A stretch of DNA of 64,000 nt from Micavibrio sp. UBA2638 (GCA_002359735.1 DENS01000013.1:3634-67633), one strand, 5' to 3'. Positions 16,661-26,136 are shown, counted from the stretch's first letter. Program-made: numbers and translations. Notes: generated by a model not told the origin, from the letters alone.

Positions 16661-17923
16661 ATGACAAAACGCGTAGATAATATGAAAGCAATTCAAGCCA
16701 CGAGCCTAAATACCCAAATGGCACGGCATGACCGATCACTAGTGCGCAATAATCCGTTGCTTTTTCAGGCAACGACAAAGAGAAACACTCCCTCCTCTCG
16801 TAAAATTATAAGCCTGCTGGTGGTCGGCATATTTTTCCTTTCTGGCATTATCGCACCCAACCAAAATGCCTATGCCAAAACATCCCGTATAAAAGACATC
16901 GTCGATATAGAAGGTGTTCGGGAAAACCAGTTGATCGGTTACGGTCTTGTTGTTGGCCTAAACGGAACCGGCGATAGCCTGAGGAACTCACCGTTTACAG
17001 AGCGCTCGCTCGTTGCGATGCTTGAGCGCATGGGGGTCAATGTTCGCGACCAAAACATGAACACAGGCAATGTGGCCGCCGTAATGGTAACCGCTACCCT
17101 GCCCCCATTTACAAATCAAGGCGCGCGCATTGATATTCATGTTTCCGCATTGGGCGATGCGACAGATTTACGCGGTGGAAATTTGTTGGTTACGCCGCTT
17201 ATGGCCGCTGATGGTGAAGTTTACGCCGTAGCCCAAGGGCCGGTCAGTGTTGCCGGATTTTCTATACAGGGCGACGCCACAACAGTTACACAAAACATTC
17301 CGACCTCGGGTACGATTGCGTCCGGTGCAATCGTTGAGCGCGAAATCGACTTTACTCTGGCTGAATTACAGCAAATTCGCCTATCGTTAAAAAACCCCGA
17401 TTTCACAACAGCCCGACGCATTGCACAGGCCGTAAACGGCTTCACCTCATCCAGCATTGCAACGGCACAGAACTCTGCAAGCGTCCTTTTGAAGCGCCCG
17501 AACAATTATGATGGGTCGATTGTTGATTTAATCACGGACATCGAACAGCTTCCCGTTCAACCGGATCAGCCTGCCCGTGTAGTAATCAGCGAAAACACAG
17601 GCGTCATTGTCATCGGCGCGGATGTCCGCATCAGCCCCGTGGCCATAGCGCAAAGCAACCTGACCATAAAAATTACCGAGACACCGCAAGTATCACAAGC
17701 CAATCCGTTTGCAGAAAATGGAGAAACTGTAGTGGTACCCCGCACCGACCTGGATATTAATCAAGGCGACCAAGTAAAACTTTCCACATTAGACACCGGC
17801 GTTACCTTGCAAGATTTGGTGACAGGATTAAACAGCCTGGGCATGCAGCCACGTGACATCATCACGATTTTGCAAGCCATCAAAGCCGCCGGGGCCCTAC
17901 AAGCAGACATTGAGGTGATCTAA
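16661..17923 (+). CDS. flgI: Flagellar P-ring protein FlgI
   Basis: The 420-residue periplasmic P-ring subunit has a long N-terminal extension, with the hydrophobic signal segment at about residues 47-65 rather than at the start. An internal in-frame start would give a more usual length, but the promoter position suits 16661. Family blocks are IKDIVDIEGVRENQLIGYGL, VGLNGTGDSL, VMVTATLPPFTNQGARIDIH and the C-terminal LVTGLNSLGMQPRDIITILQ. The stop codon overlaps the next gene's ATG (TAATG). FlgI is assembled with the FlgA chaperone encoded upstream. Confidence 0.96.
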   Translation: MTKRVDNMKAIQATSLNTQMARHDRSLVRNNPLLFQATTKRNTPSSRKIISLLVVGIFFLSGIIAPNQNAYAKTSRIKDIVDIEGVRENQLIGYGLVVGLNGTGDSLRNSPFTERSLVAMLERMGVNVRDQNMNTGNVAAVMVTATLPPFTNQGARIDIHVSALGDATDLRGGNLLVTPLMAADGEVYAVAQGPVSVAGFSIQGDATTVTQNIPTSGTIASGAIVEREIDFTLAELQQIRLSLKNPDFTTARRIAQAVNGFTSSSIATAQNSASVLLKRPNNYDGSIVDLITDIEQLPVQPDQPARVVISENTGVIVIGADVRISPVAIAQSNLTIKITETPQVSQANPFAENGETVVVPRTDLDINQGDQVKLSTLDTGVTLQDLVTGLNSLGMQPRDIITILQAIKAAGALQADIEVI

Positions 17924-18252
17924 TGAGCATGGACATGTCACAAGACACAACCATTGCCTTAATGCGGGCCACGCAAGGAAACGGCACAGATGTTGCAAAG
18001 AAAATAAACAACGCCAGACAACTGGAAAAAATTGCCAGTGCCGCGGAGGAGTTTGAAGCAGTCTTCATCTCGGAAATGATGAAGCCAATGTTCGAAGGAA
18101 TAAGCACCGAAGCCCCCTTTGGCGGAGGTAAGGGAGAAGAAATTTTCAGGAGCATGCTGCTTCAAGAGTACGGAAAAACGATGGCTAAAAACAACAGTAT
18201 AGGCATTGCCGACTCAGTAAAAAGAGAATTAATCAAATCACAGGAGCAATAA
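17923..18252 (+). CDS. FlgJ N-terminal-type rod-binding protein
   Basis: The 109-residue protein is a stand-alone FlgJ rod-binding domain. Helical blocks AAEEFEAVFISEMMKPMFEG and FGGGKGEEIFRSMLLQEYGK (about 41-90) are the FlgJ N-terminal signature. The muramidase domain of enteric FlgJ is absent, which is normal in Alphaproteobacteria, where rod penetration uses a separate lytic enzyme. It overlaps flgI by one base and is followed one base later by an FlgN-like gene, so the cluster is tightly coupled. Confidence 0.9.
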   Translation: MSMDMSQDTTIALMRATQGNGTDVAKKINNARQLEKIASAAEEFEAVFISEMMKPMFEGISTEAPFGGGKGEEIFRSMLLQEYGKTMAKNNSIGIADSVKRELIKSQEQ

Positions 18253-18253
18253 A

Positions 18254-18727
18254 ATGAAGACACCCAGTATACAACACGGCCAAGCCATCAGTGAGCAACA
18301 ATTACTGCCAGCCGATGCCCATATTGCCCTGAAAGCGATGATCAAGACGACAGAAAATCTGGTCGAATTTTCAAACCGTGAAGCACAGGCGCTGGCCAAA
18401 AACGATGTTTTGAACTTCGCCATTATGCAAGATGAAAAGACAGTTTTGACAGAACGTTATGTCGGGTTATCACAGGAATTCCGCACGCGCCTTAATGAGT
18501 TCCGAAGCGCAGACCCGGGCTTGCTAGATCGTCTAGAAAAACTTCAAATCGAACTTGGCGAAAATGCAAAACATAACAATGCGATCATTGACCGCATGCA
18601 AAAGAAATCCGAGAAGAAGGCAAAAAATGCCCTCTTGGAAGCTCAGGAAATCGGACAAAATCATAAAATCGATTTCCTGAACGAGGCCTTAACGCCACTA
18701 AACGACGAACAAACAGCGGGAGTGTAA
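18254..18727 (+). CDS. FlgN-like helical flagellar protein 1
   Basis: The 157-residue all-helical protein has a long coiled-coil-prone region (about 25-150; LVEFSNREAQALAKND and LDRLEKLQIELGENAKHNN). The size, the acidic-basic heptads and the site between rod and fliK genes fit FlgN-type export chaperones for hook-associated proteins, but no decisive motif is visible. It is probably a paralog of the next gene: both have about 25-40 variable residues, then a hinge with a short Asp/Lys-Xaa-Phe segment (KNDVLNFAIMQD here, KSDAKTFLSLQD there). Confidence 0.65.
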   Translation: MKTPSIQHGQAISEQQLLPADAHIALKAMIKTTENLVEFSNREAQALAKNDVLNFAIMQDEKTVLTERYVGLSQEFRTRLNEFRSADPGLLDRLEKLQIELGENAKHNNAIIDRMQKKSEKKAKNALLEAQEIGQNHKIDFLNEALTPLNDEQTAGV

Positions 18728-18731
18728 TACA

Positions 18732-19253
18732 ATGAACAACGCCTATAACAACGAACAAAACCAACATAATCCAGCAACGGCCAGTTCGACTAAAAGCGCC
18801 TTCAAATTATCAAACAATCCCAAAAAGGCGATGCAGGAAATGATGGATACAATTGATGAGTTGCGCTTCGTTTATGAACAGGAAACAAGCGCCCTGTTAA
18901 AGTCAGACGCCAAGACCTTCCTGTCGCTGCAAGACAACAAGATCAATTACGCCCGTAATTATCAAAGAGGCATTGAACAAATGTTGGCACGTAAAGAGGA
19001 GATGAAAAATGTAGATCCTGAAATTCGGACCAAACTTCAGGATATGCAAGCTGATTTTTCTCAGCTGGCCCGTAAAAACATGGCGGCCCTGGAGCGTATG
19101 CAAAAGGCAATGGACCGTTTTGGTGGAACGCTGCGCGAAGCTGCCAAGGATGCCGTCAAAAAAGAACGTGCCACAAGTTATACCTCTAACGGATCTATGG
19201 CCATTGATGATGTCAAACAGATCTCAACAGGTAGCATCAGTGAAACCGCATAA
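18732..19253 (+). CDS. FlgN-like helical flagellar protein 2
   Basis: The 173-residue protein has a disordered N-terminus (1-35) followed by helices (about 38-145; MMDTIDELRFVYEQETSALL and RKNMAALERMQKAMDRFGG). It is four bases after the previous gene and resembles it in layout. A chaperone role like FlgN is inferred from the locus and helical pattern; it could bind FlgK or FlgL, which are not in this window. The tail (about 150-173) is Ser/Thr-rich. Confidence 0.65.
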   Translation: MNNAYNNEQNQHNPATASSTKSAFKLSNNPKKAMQEMMDTIDELRFVYEQETSALLKSDAKTFLSLQDNKINYARNYQRGIEQMLARKEEMKNVDPEIRTKLQDMQADFSQLARKNMAALERMQKAMDRFGGTLREAAKDAVKKERATSYTSNGSMAIDDVKQISTGSISETA

Positions 19254-19303
19254 GAAAAGGTTCTAATTAGCGATACATCGATATAGCAAAGAAAGACAAA
19301 GCC

Positions 19304-21004
19304 ATGAGCATCGAAACATTCTACACAGCGCAGACAAGCCAGAACAGCGCAGCAGGCGGCCGTATTCAAGCGAACTCCGCAGCCAAGTCAGGTGCACAAG
19401 CTGGTAATTTGCCAAACAGTGAACTTGGTTTTTTCGATATGTTCCTGCAAACCGCGGCTTTGGCACTGGAAGCACAAAAAAACAAATCATCCAATACCAA
19501 TGCTAAAAACGGCGGTTACTCCAATGCCATTATGGACACGCCACTGGACGATATTCCGGAAAACTCGCCGCTGGCCAAACTTTTAGATGCCTTGTCCGTT
19601 AGTGAAAGCGTCGAAGAGGAACTTGTCAAACTAGATAATCCGACAATTGGTGATGTCATTGCTCTTAGCCAGAAAACACTGGAACAGGCCCCCCTGCCCG
19701 AAACACAAATCAGTGCTGATTCCGGCATCGATGCTGAATCTGAAAGCCAGACAGGCATTGATGTCACTGCTATTATAGAAGACGAGCGTCCCGAAAGCGC
19801 CGCGCCAGACATTCTAAAAAGCGCCTTTCTGATTGATGACGAAAAGAACCGCCCAGCCCTTAATAATCTGGCGCGCATTCTTAAAAGCATCGAAAAATTA
19901 ATGAAAGACGGTGATGCCGGTTTAATTGCAACGGATCTATCACCACAACAAATCACCGATTTACAAGAAAAAGTAGAAAGCCTGTTAACCAAAATTGAAG
20001 GCCAATTAGAGGCTGAAGCGAACAATACAGAGGCAACAGAGGACAATGCGGAAAATTTTGCCGGTTTGGTTTTAGGTTTGATCCGTTTATTGCCGCCACA
20101 GGCAAAACCTGATTTTGCGCTCACAGGTAAGGCCGTTATCCTTGGGGATGCCAATCAAAATACAGCACCGCAAACAATTGGCACTAAAGACCTGGCCACG
20201 CAACTTAATAACATCATCAGCGGCAGTGATGATGCCGCCGAAGGATCATGGAAATTCAGCGATCTTGGCGATTTTGAAGACTTTGAGAGCTTTTTACAAA
20301 ATATGAAGAATGAAAAAAGCGGCAAGGGAATCTCCATTGACGGCCTGTTACACAACAAGCATGGTAACGACAATCAGGTAAAAGCGCAGGTTGCCCTTAC
20401 CAGCGTCTTACAAAACTGGCCGCTTGGCAATTCCGGCAGCCTGAATGCTCCGGCCGATTACTCACCAGAAGCCCAGCAACAAATGGGCGTTGCCAACGGT
20501 CAATCTCACTACAATCCACTGAGTGCGATGACATCTGTCGTTACACAGAGCCATGCCTCCAGCCAGCCGCACCCCGGAACACAATTCGTTGCTGCAACAA
20601 TGCAAAAAGGAGCCGCATCAGGGGAGGCAAAAAATATCCGTATCCAACTCGACCCACCCGAATTGGGACGTGTTGAAATCAAAATGAGCTTTGGAAAAGA
20701 CAACTCCGTCAAAGCCTTACTGACAGCCGAAAAGCCTGAAACTTTCATGATGCTACAACGTGATGCGCAACTTTTGGAACGCGCCTTGCAAGACGCTGGT
20801 TTAGAGACTGACAGTAGCTCATTGAGTTTTGAGCTCGCACAGGATGGACAGGAGTTTAACCAAGATGGTCGTCATGATGGATCACGCAATAAAGCCCAGG
20901 GGAAAGGTGGCAATGGCGACGGAACAGAAGAAGTTATTGAAACCACGATGACGTGGCAAGTAGACCCTGAAAGCGGTCACATACGCTACAATATTTTAGC
21001 GTAA
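19304..21004 (+). CDS. fliK: Flagellar hook-length control protein FliK
   Basis: The 566-residue protein has a long, acidic, low-complexity N-terminal ruler part (about 1-420) and a C-terminal Flg_hook domain (about 440-520) with IRIQLDPPELGRVEIKMSFG and the helix MLQRDAQLLERALQDAGLE. That domain signals the export switch to FlhB at the end of hook growth. A Gly/Asn/Gln-rich tail follows. It is followed 25 bp later by flgD. A second FliK-like gene lies at 45001-47316, so hook-length control may be split. Confidence 0.9.
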   Translation: MSIETFYTAQTSQNSAAGGRIQANSAAKSGAQAGNLPNSELGFFDMFLQTAALALEAQKNKSSNTNAKNGGYSNAIMDTPLDDIPENSPLAKLLDALSVSESVEEELVKLDNPTIGDVIALSQKTLEQAPLPETQISADSGIDAESESQTGIDVTAIIEDERPESAAPDILKSAFLIDDEKNRPALNNLARILKSIEKLMKDGDAGLIATDLSPQQITDLQEKVESLLTKIEGQLEAEANNTEATEDNAENFAGLVLGLIRLLPPQAKPDFALTGKAVILGDANQNTAPQTIGTKDLATQLNNIISGSDDAAEGSWKFSDLGDFEDFESFLQNMKNEKSGKGISIDGLLHNKHGNDNQVKAQVALTSVLQNWPLGNSGSLNAPADYSPEAQQQMGVANGQSHYNPLSAMTSVVTQSHASSQPHPGTQFVAATMQKGAASGEAKNIRIQLDPPELGRVEIKMSFGKDNSVKALLTAEKPETFMMLQRDAQLLERALQDAGLETDSSSLSFELAQDGQEFNQDGRHDGSRNKAQGKGGNGDGTEEVIETTMTWQVDPESGHIRYNILA

Positions 21005-21029
21005 GAAGATAGGAACAAGGATAAAAACG

Positions 21030-22142
21030 ATGGTATCGGACGTAAGTATATCAACAGCATTACAGCAGCAGGCCAACACAGCGAATTCAAAAGATAAGCT
21101 GGCCGATGACTTTTCACAGTTTCTAACACTGCTGACTGTACAGTTGCAAAATCAGGACCCCCTGTCCCCTATGGACACAACCGAGTTTACAAACCAGCTG
21201 GTTGCCTTTACCGGTGTGGAACAACAAATTAACACCAACCAAAAGCTGGACAGTCTTGTTTCCATGCAACTGGGCTCATCCTTCAGCGCCGCTCAAAACT
21301 ATGTCGGCAAAAGCATCAGCTATGTTTCATCGGAGTTTGCCTATACTGGCGAGCCGGCACAACTACGCTATTCTCTTGCATCCGGCGCAGAATATTCAAA
21401 AGTGAACGTCCTCAACGAATTTGGAGACGTTGTATACACAACTGATGCGGCAAAATCTGCTGGCGCTCATGAATTCACATGGAATGGTGAAACCAACAAT
21501 GGCCGTCCAGCCGCCCCAGGCACTTACGAAATCGTTGTCGATGCACTAGATGGCGAGGAAAACCCGGTCAACGCAACAACCGTTGTGACAGGCCGCGTCC
21601 AAGGCGTTGAATCCCAAAACGGCAGTATTTACCTACTGGTTGGTGAAAGAGCCGTTTCCCTTGGGAATGTTTTAAATACATCCGAAAGTAACCTTGATGC
21701 GACAACAAATAACGCTCTGACATCGGCCCTGTCTTATGTAGGTATGGATGTCACCTACATTAACAACAGCATCAACCATGACGGGTCAACGCCGACAAAT
21801 ATAATTTACAACCTGGACAAGGAGGCCGACCGCGCCAAACTGATTGTTAAAAATGACGTTGGTCAAACCGTATATGTTGGCGATGTAGACACCGATTCTG
21901 GCGATAATATCACAACATGGAACGGCAACAAAACCGATGGCTCCCCTTTACCGGCCGGAGAATACACCTTCACGATTGATGCCATTGACGAATACGACCA
22001 GCGCGTCGGCTACACCTCCCTAAGTGACGGAATTGTTACCGGCGTCGAGTCCATGAATAACAACATTTACCTGAATATCGGCAGCAAGTCTGTGAAATTA
22101 AATAATGTCGTCACAGCCAACCTTCCGTCTTCAGGATCATAA
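21030..22142 (+). CDS. flgD: Hook scaffold FlgD with duplicated C-terminal module
   Basis: The 370-residue protein is much longer than typical FlgD (about 220-240). The N-terminal export and scaffold region has the signature FLTLLTVQLQNQDPLSPMDT (31-50) and QLVAFTGVEQQ. Two consecutive copies of the C-terminal Tudor/FnIII module follow: copy A about 88-214 and copy B about 233-360. Aligned landmarks are YVGKSISYV versus YVGMDVTYI, WNGETNNGRPAAPGTYEI versus WNGNKTDGSPLPAGEYTF, and VTGRVQGVESQNGSIYLLVG versus VTGVESMNNNIYLNIG. FlgD caps the growing hook. It is 13 bp before flgE. Confidence 0.95.
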   Translation: MVSDVSISTALQQQANTANSKDKLADDFSQFLTLLTVQLQNQDPLSPMDTTEFTNQLVAFTGVEQQINTNQKLDSLVSMQLGSSFSAAQNYVGKSISYVSSEFAYTGEPAQLRYSLASGAEYSKVNVLNEFGDVVYTTDAAKSAGAHEFTWNGETNNGRPAAPGTYEIVVDALDGEENPVNATTVVTGRVQGVESQNGSIYLLVGERAVSLGNVLNTSESNLDATTNNALTSALSYVGMDVTYINNSINHDGSTPTNIIYNLDKEADRAKLIVKNDVGQTVYVGDVDTDSGDNITTWNGNKTDGSPLPAGEYTFTIDAIDEYDQRVGYTSLSDGIVTGVESMNNNIYLNIGSKSVKLNNVVTANLPSSGS

Positions 22143-22155
22143 GAGGTAAATAGAG

Positions 22156-23973
22156 ATGAGTTTTTTCGGATCACTATATGCAAGCACTAGCGGAATGATG
22201 GCGGCGTCAAAAGCAACGCAAGTCACCTCGCAAAATGTCGCGAACATGAGCACCGTAGGATATAAAAAATCCGACACGTCTTTTTCTGACATTGTTGCAA
22301 ACAGCCTGTATTCACCAACATCGGGCAATTCAGGCGGCGTGGCTTCTACTAAATTATTGCGCGCCAGCCAGCAAGGCACCATGCAACAAACCGGCGCAAA
22401 ACTGGATGCCGGTATTGTAGGCAGAGGATTTTTTGCCATGCAGAAAACCAATGATGCTTCCGGTGACTTTTATTACACTCGAAATGGTCAATTTGGCGAA
22501 GCCGTTGACCCAACCAGCGGGTCGACCTTCCTGAAAAATTCTGCAGGTTTTTACTTGTATGGCTGGGAAGTTGATACAAATGGCGTTGCCGCCGGTGGAA
22601 CAACTACTGGATCACTGGTCCCCATCGACCTCAGCGATTTTGACACGCAAGTTCAAGCCACAAGCCGCATAGATCTGGGCATTAACCTGGATGCAGCCGA
22701 GGAGAATTACAATCCCCACCGCTTGGGGCAAACATTGCCCATCGGCACTGGCGAAAGCTCTAACTTCACACGATCTGTCACAATTTACGATACATTAGGA
22801 ACCCCACGCGATGTGGAATTCCAATTCCGCAAAATTACCGGCCCCATGGCGCAATTTGTCACCGGAAAAGGTAACAGTTTTGATTACGATGATGTGCTGG
22901 TTGACAATTTGACCGGGCCAACGCCGGGCATCGTGAATGGTGACACCATGACGATCGCCAATGGATCAGAATCTCTAAACATTACTTTTGTAAACGGCAC
23001 GCCCGCCGCACCGAATGAAGTCAACTCAATGCGCGATCTGGTAAACACGATTAACAACTTTACCGATATTGGCGGCGTCCAGCAATTCGAAGCACGCCTG
23101 GACGAACGCGGCCAACTGCTGGTAACTTCGGCCCTGCCTGCCGAAACACTGGATGTTACTGCCAGTGGTGTCAATGTCACCAATTCAACCGGTTTGGACA
23201 TTACGGTCGACCCCGTTGACGGTGATTACAGCTATGACCCGTTTTATGATATTACCGCACCGGCAGACCCGGCAGGCCCCTACCCTGATCAAGATAGCTT
23301 TCCAGCCCTTACAAATACCGTTGACCCTAATTCGCAAGGCTGGTGGGAAATGACTGTATTAATTCCCGATCCGGCAGCGCCAAATGGTACAACGAAAACA
23401 ACCTTACGCCAGGGCATGATTAACTTTGACGGCCTAGGCGCCCTGAACGCCGACACGGCCCCTACCGGCGGTTCTTTATTGGATCTGGGCACAGCGATTA
23501 ATTTCGACAACAGCCAGACCGGCGAAGAAAGCGCGCTGACAGTTGATATCTCGCAATTTTCACAATTCTCAAACGCCTATAACGTCATACAGGCCGGACA
23601 AAACGGTGCAGGTCAGGGCCAACGTAACGGCGTTTACATTGATAATGACGGCTATGTGATGGCCGAATACGATAACGGGATTGAGATCCCGATGTACCAA
23701 ATTCCTTTGGCAAACTTTGCAAATATTGACGGACTAACTGAATCATCCGGCACTGTTTTCAAAGAAAGTGTCTTATCAGGCGCCGTAAGTATGTACGCCG
23801 CCGGTAATGGTGGAACGGGAAAAATCAATGGTTCCGCACTAGAGGGATCGAACGTCGACATATCCGAAGAATTCGGGGATCTGATCGTTCACCAACGCAT
23901 GTTTGGCCTGAATTCAAAGGTCATTAATGCCGTCGATGAAATGACGCAAAATCTGGTGAGGTTGAAACAATGA
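22156..23973 (+). CDS. flgE: Flagellar hook protein FlgE (copy 1)
   Basis: The 605-residue hook protein starts MSFFGSLYASTSGMMAASKA, has the rod/hook signature QNVANMSTVGYKKSD (about 27-41), and ends EFGDLIVHQRMFGLNSKVIN. The centre (about 240-390) carries a large extra domain rich in Thr/Asn/Asp relative to the 400-residue enteric FlgE. It is last in the flgI operon and follows flgD, the hook scaffold, by 13 bp with AGAGGT before the ATG. A related gene follows at 24085, so two hook-type subunits exist. Confidence 0.93.
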   Translation: MSFFGSLYASTSGMMAASKATQVTSQNVANMSTVGYKKSDTSFSDIVANSLYSPTSGNSGGVASTKLLRASQQGTMQQTGAKLDAGIVGRGFFAMQKTNDASGDFYYTRNGQFGEAVDPTSGSTFLKNSAGFYLYGWEVDTNGVAAGGTTTGSLVPIDLSDFDTQVQATSRIDLGINLDAAEENYNPHRLGQTLPIGTGESSNFTRSVTIYDTLGTPRDVEFQFRKITGPMAQFVTGKGNSFDYDDVLVDNLTGPTPGIVNGDTMTIANGSESLNITFVNGTPAAPNEVNSMRDLVNTINNFTDIGGVQQFEARLDERGQLLVTSALPAETLDVTASGVNVTNSTGLDITVDPVDGDYSYDPFYDITAPADPAGPYPDQDSFPALTNTVDPNSQGWWEMTVLIPDPAAPNGTTKTTLRQGMINFDGLGALNADTAPTGGSLLDLGTAINFDNSQTGEESALTVDISQFSQFSNAYNVIQAGQNGAGQGQRNGVYIDNDGYVMAEYDNGIEIPMYQIPLANFANIDGLTESSGTVFKESVLSGAVSMYAAGNGGTGKINGSALEGSNVDISEEFGDLIVHQRMFGLNSKVINAVDEMTQNLVRLKQ

Positions 23974-24084
23974 TGACATGACCGCAGCATATCAGCCCCT
24001 GAATTTTTAACACGCAACCAACGATAACAAAAACGTAAACAACAAAAACAAAAACATACTGAACCTAGAAAAAGGAGTAATAAC

Positions 24085-25851
24085 ATGGGACTTTTTGGAT
24101 CACTATTTACAGGCGTATCAGCACTGTTCGCACAGTCACAGAATACGGCCATGATTTCGAACAACATTGCAAACGTCAACACAACAGGCTTTAAACGTTC
24201 AGAGGCCAGCTTTAACAGCCTTGTTACAACAGAAAGCCGCTCCTCACGCTATTCCCCCGGTACGGTTACAACCAGCCGTATCCAGAAAGTGGACCAGCAA
24301 GGATCACTGCAACAGACAGCCTCGGCGACGGACGCTTCCATCTCAGGAAACGGCTTCTTCCCTGTTCGCCGTTCAACCGACTTCGGTCAGGAAATGCTGT
24401 ATACCCGCGCCGGTCAATTTTCTGAAGACTCACAAGGCCTTCTAAGAAACGCGTCCGGTTTCATTCTGCACGCATGGCCATTGGATGCCGATGGAAATCT
24501 TCCTGCCAATCAGGGCGACTTGACTTCATTGGTTCCTGCGGACGTTGCTTTCCTTGGCGGCTTAACCCGCCCGACAACAACGGCCGAACTGGCCATCAAT
24601 CTGAACGCCGATCAGGACCCCTATAATCTGGATGTTCTGACAGGAACAAACACTCTGCCTATCGGGGCCAACGAAGCGGCCCACTTCTCTCGCGGTATCA
24701 CCGTGTATGATACGCTGGGCAGTGCACAGACGATCACCATGGAATACCGGAAGATCGAAGGCCCAATGTCGAATGCCACGTCCACGGCTTCCACATTAGA
24801 ATTCGACACGTCTTTGACGGATGCAACCCTGTTCCCCGGCAACGCGGTGGGCGATGCATTTACCATTACCGTTAACGGTGTCGCCAATACTTATGAAATT
24901 GGATCTGCTGTACAACCCGGCGCCACGCAAGTGGATACCGTTGGGGATTTAATCTCGCAGTTAAATGCAGACTACCCGGATCCGAACGGCGTTTACGCCA
25001 AGCTGGGACCGGGTGGACGCCTGACGATTAAAGCCGAAAATCTGGGTGATGATATAACCGTCACCGATGATGTCGGCACAGCATTCTTTGGCGGTAACGG
25101 TTTCGGCTTCCCCGATACTGGAGCGGTCGGTTCGGAGACATACACTAACGACTCCACCCCAACCGTACCCGGCGCAACATTCTTTACCAATGAATACGCT
25201 GATCAAGCTGACTTCCCTGATCTGCAAAACGAAGCCAACCCCAATACCGAAGGCTGGTGGGAATTAACCATCATTCACCCTGATGGGTCCAACATCACAC
25301 AAGGTTTATTGAACTTTGACGGGGATGGCCAATTAAACGCCCAGCGTGATGCCGACGGTAATATTGATCTGGAATTAGCTGGCGTTGATTGGGGCAATGG
25401 CTCCAGCCCGCAAGACTTTAATATCGATGTTGAGCGCCTGTCACAGTTCTCTGGTAACTATGACGTGATCTTCTCCGATCAGAATGGTGCCGAGCTGGGA
25501 CTGAGAACAGGTGTCGAGATCAGCCGCGAAGGTAAAGTGATTGCACGCTTCTCGAACGGTGCCTCGGCCGAGCTATACCAGATCCCTCTGGTTACCTTTG
25601 CCAATGCAAACGGTCTGACCGAAGTATCGGGAACGGCTTATACCGAGAATCAGGAATCCGGTGAAGAGAACCTGCGTGAAGCAGGAACAGGCGGCGCTGG
25701 CTTTATCGAACCATCAACGCTGGAAGCCTCCAATGTCGACTTGGCCGATGAATTTGCGAAACTGATTGTCGCCCAGCGTGCCTTTGGCGCGGGAACACGA
25801 ACAATCAACACCGTCGACCAGATGACACAGGACCTATTGAGCCTGAGATAA
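24085..25851 (+). CDS. flgE: FlgE-like hook protein (copy 2)
   Basis: The 588-residue protein starts MGLFGSLFTGVSALFAQSQN, has NNIANVNTTGFKRSEASFNS near 28-47, and ends DEFAKLIVAQRAFGAGTRTI. It is a paralog of the preceding FlgE: similar length, the same N- and C-terminal helices, and the shared central motifs NPNTEGWWELT versus DPNSQGWWEMT and YDTLGSAQTI versus YDTLGTPRDV. A strong ribosome site (AAAGGAG) precedes the ATG after a 111-bp gap, so it may be expressed independently. It could form a segment of a composite hook or an alternative hook. Confidence 0.9.
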   Translation: MGLFGSLFTGVSALFAQSQNTAMISNNIANVNTTGFKRSEASFNSLVTTESRSSRYSPGTVTTSRIQKVDQQGSLQQTASATDASISGNGFFPVRRSTDFGQEMLYTRAGQFSEDSQGLLRNASGFILHAWPLDADGNLPANQGDLTSLVPADVAFLGGLTRPTTTAELAINLNADQDPYNLDVLTGTNTLPIGANEAAHFSRGITVYDTLGSAQTITMEYRKIEGPMSNATSTASTLEFDTSLTDATLFPGNAVGDAFTITVNGVANTYEIGSAVQPGATQVDTVGDLISQLNADYPDPNGVYAKLGPGGRLTIKAENLGDDITVTDDVGTAFFGGNGFGFPDTGAVGSETYTNDSTPTVPGATFFTNEYADQADFPDLQNEANPNTEGWWELTIIHPDGSNITQGLLNFDGDGQLNAQRDADGNIDLELAGVDWGNGSSPQDFNIDVERLSQFSGNYDVIFSDQNGAELGLRTGVEISREGKVIARFSNGASAELYQIPLVTFANANGLTEVSGTAYTENQESGEENLREAGTGGAGFIEPSTLEASNVDLADEFAKLIVAQRAFGAGTRTINTVDQMTQDLLSLR

Positions 25852-26074
25852 TAGAACAGAATTGGGTGCCATTGCAGTGAAGCGATAGAAGATGGCAGAG
25901 CGATGGCACCTGACACTAATATTTCAAAAAGGAGATTTTGAAATTGGGCATAAAGTTTTGGGCTATAATGGCTACCCACCATTACCCCTAACCCCCAGAG
26001 CTTTATACCCTCTACTACTGCACTAAGGGCCGGTCCGGATACGGATGTGATTGGTAGACCAACTGCAGTAACCA
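25852..26074 (+). other. Intergenic region after flgE2
   Basis: This stretch before the terminator holds a 9-bp inverted repeat (ATTTCAAAA and TTTTGAAAT, 25921-25944) with the ribosome-like AGGAG in its loop, and a TATAAT at 25964-25969 without a well-spaced -35. A 15-codon frame starting TTG follows the AGGAG. No protein is called; a small RNA ending at the terminator is possible but unproven. Confidence 0.35.
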
Positions 26075-26107
26075 AAACCCCGGAGGAAAGGATTTTCTCC
26101 GGGGTTT
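26075..26107 (+). terminator. Strong bidirectional terminator between flgE2 and the modification genes
   Basis: AAACCCCGGAG (26075-26085) pairs perfectly with CTCCGGGGTTT (26097-26107), an 11-bp stem with an 11-nt loop, followed by ATTTATTA on plus and TTTGG on minus. It closes both the hook operon and the convergent minus-strand methyltransferase gene. Confidence 0.9.
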
Positions 26108-26136
26108 ATTTATTACTCTTAAAATACTTATTATAA

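Noticed and set aside
19516..20154. Long minus-strand open frame within fliK
   Set aside because: It is the reverse-strand shadow of the fliK coding sequence; its Ser/Ala-rich composition follows from complementary codons.
25918..25970. Complete sigma-70 promoter with TATAAT at 25964
   Set aside because: The nearest TTGAAA is 20 bp upstream and no good -35 exists at 16-18 bp, so only a weak possibility is retained as a finding.
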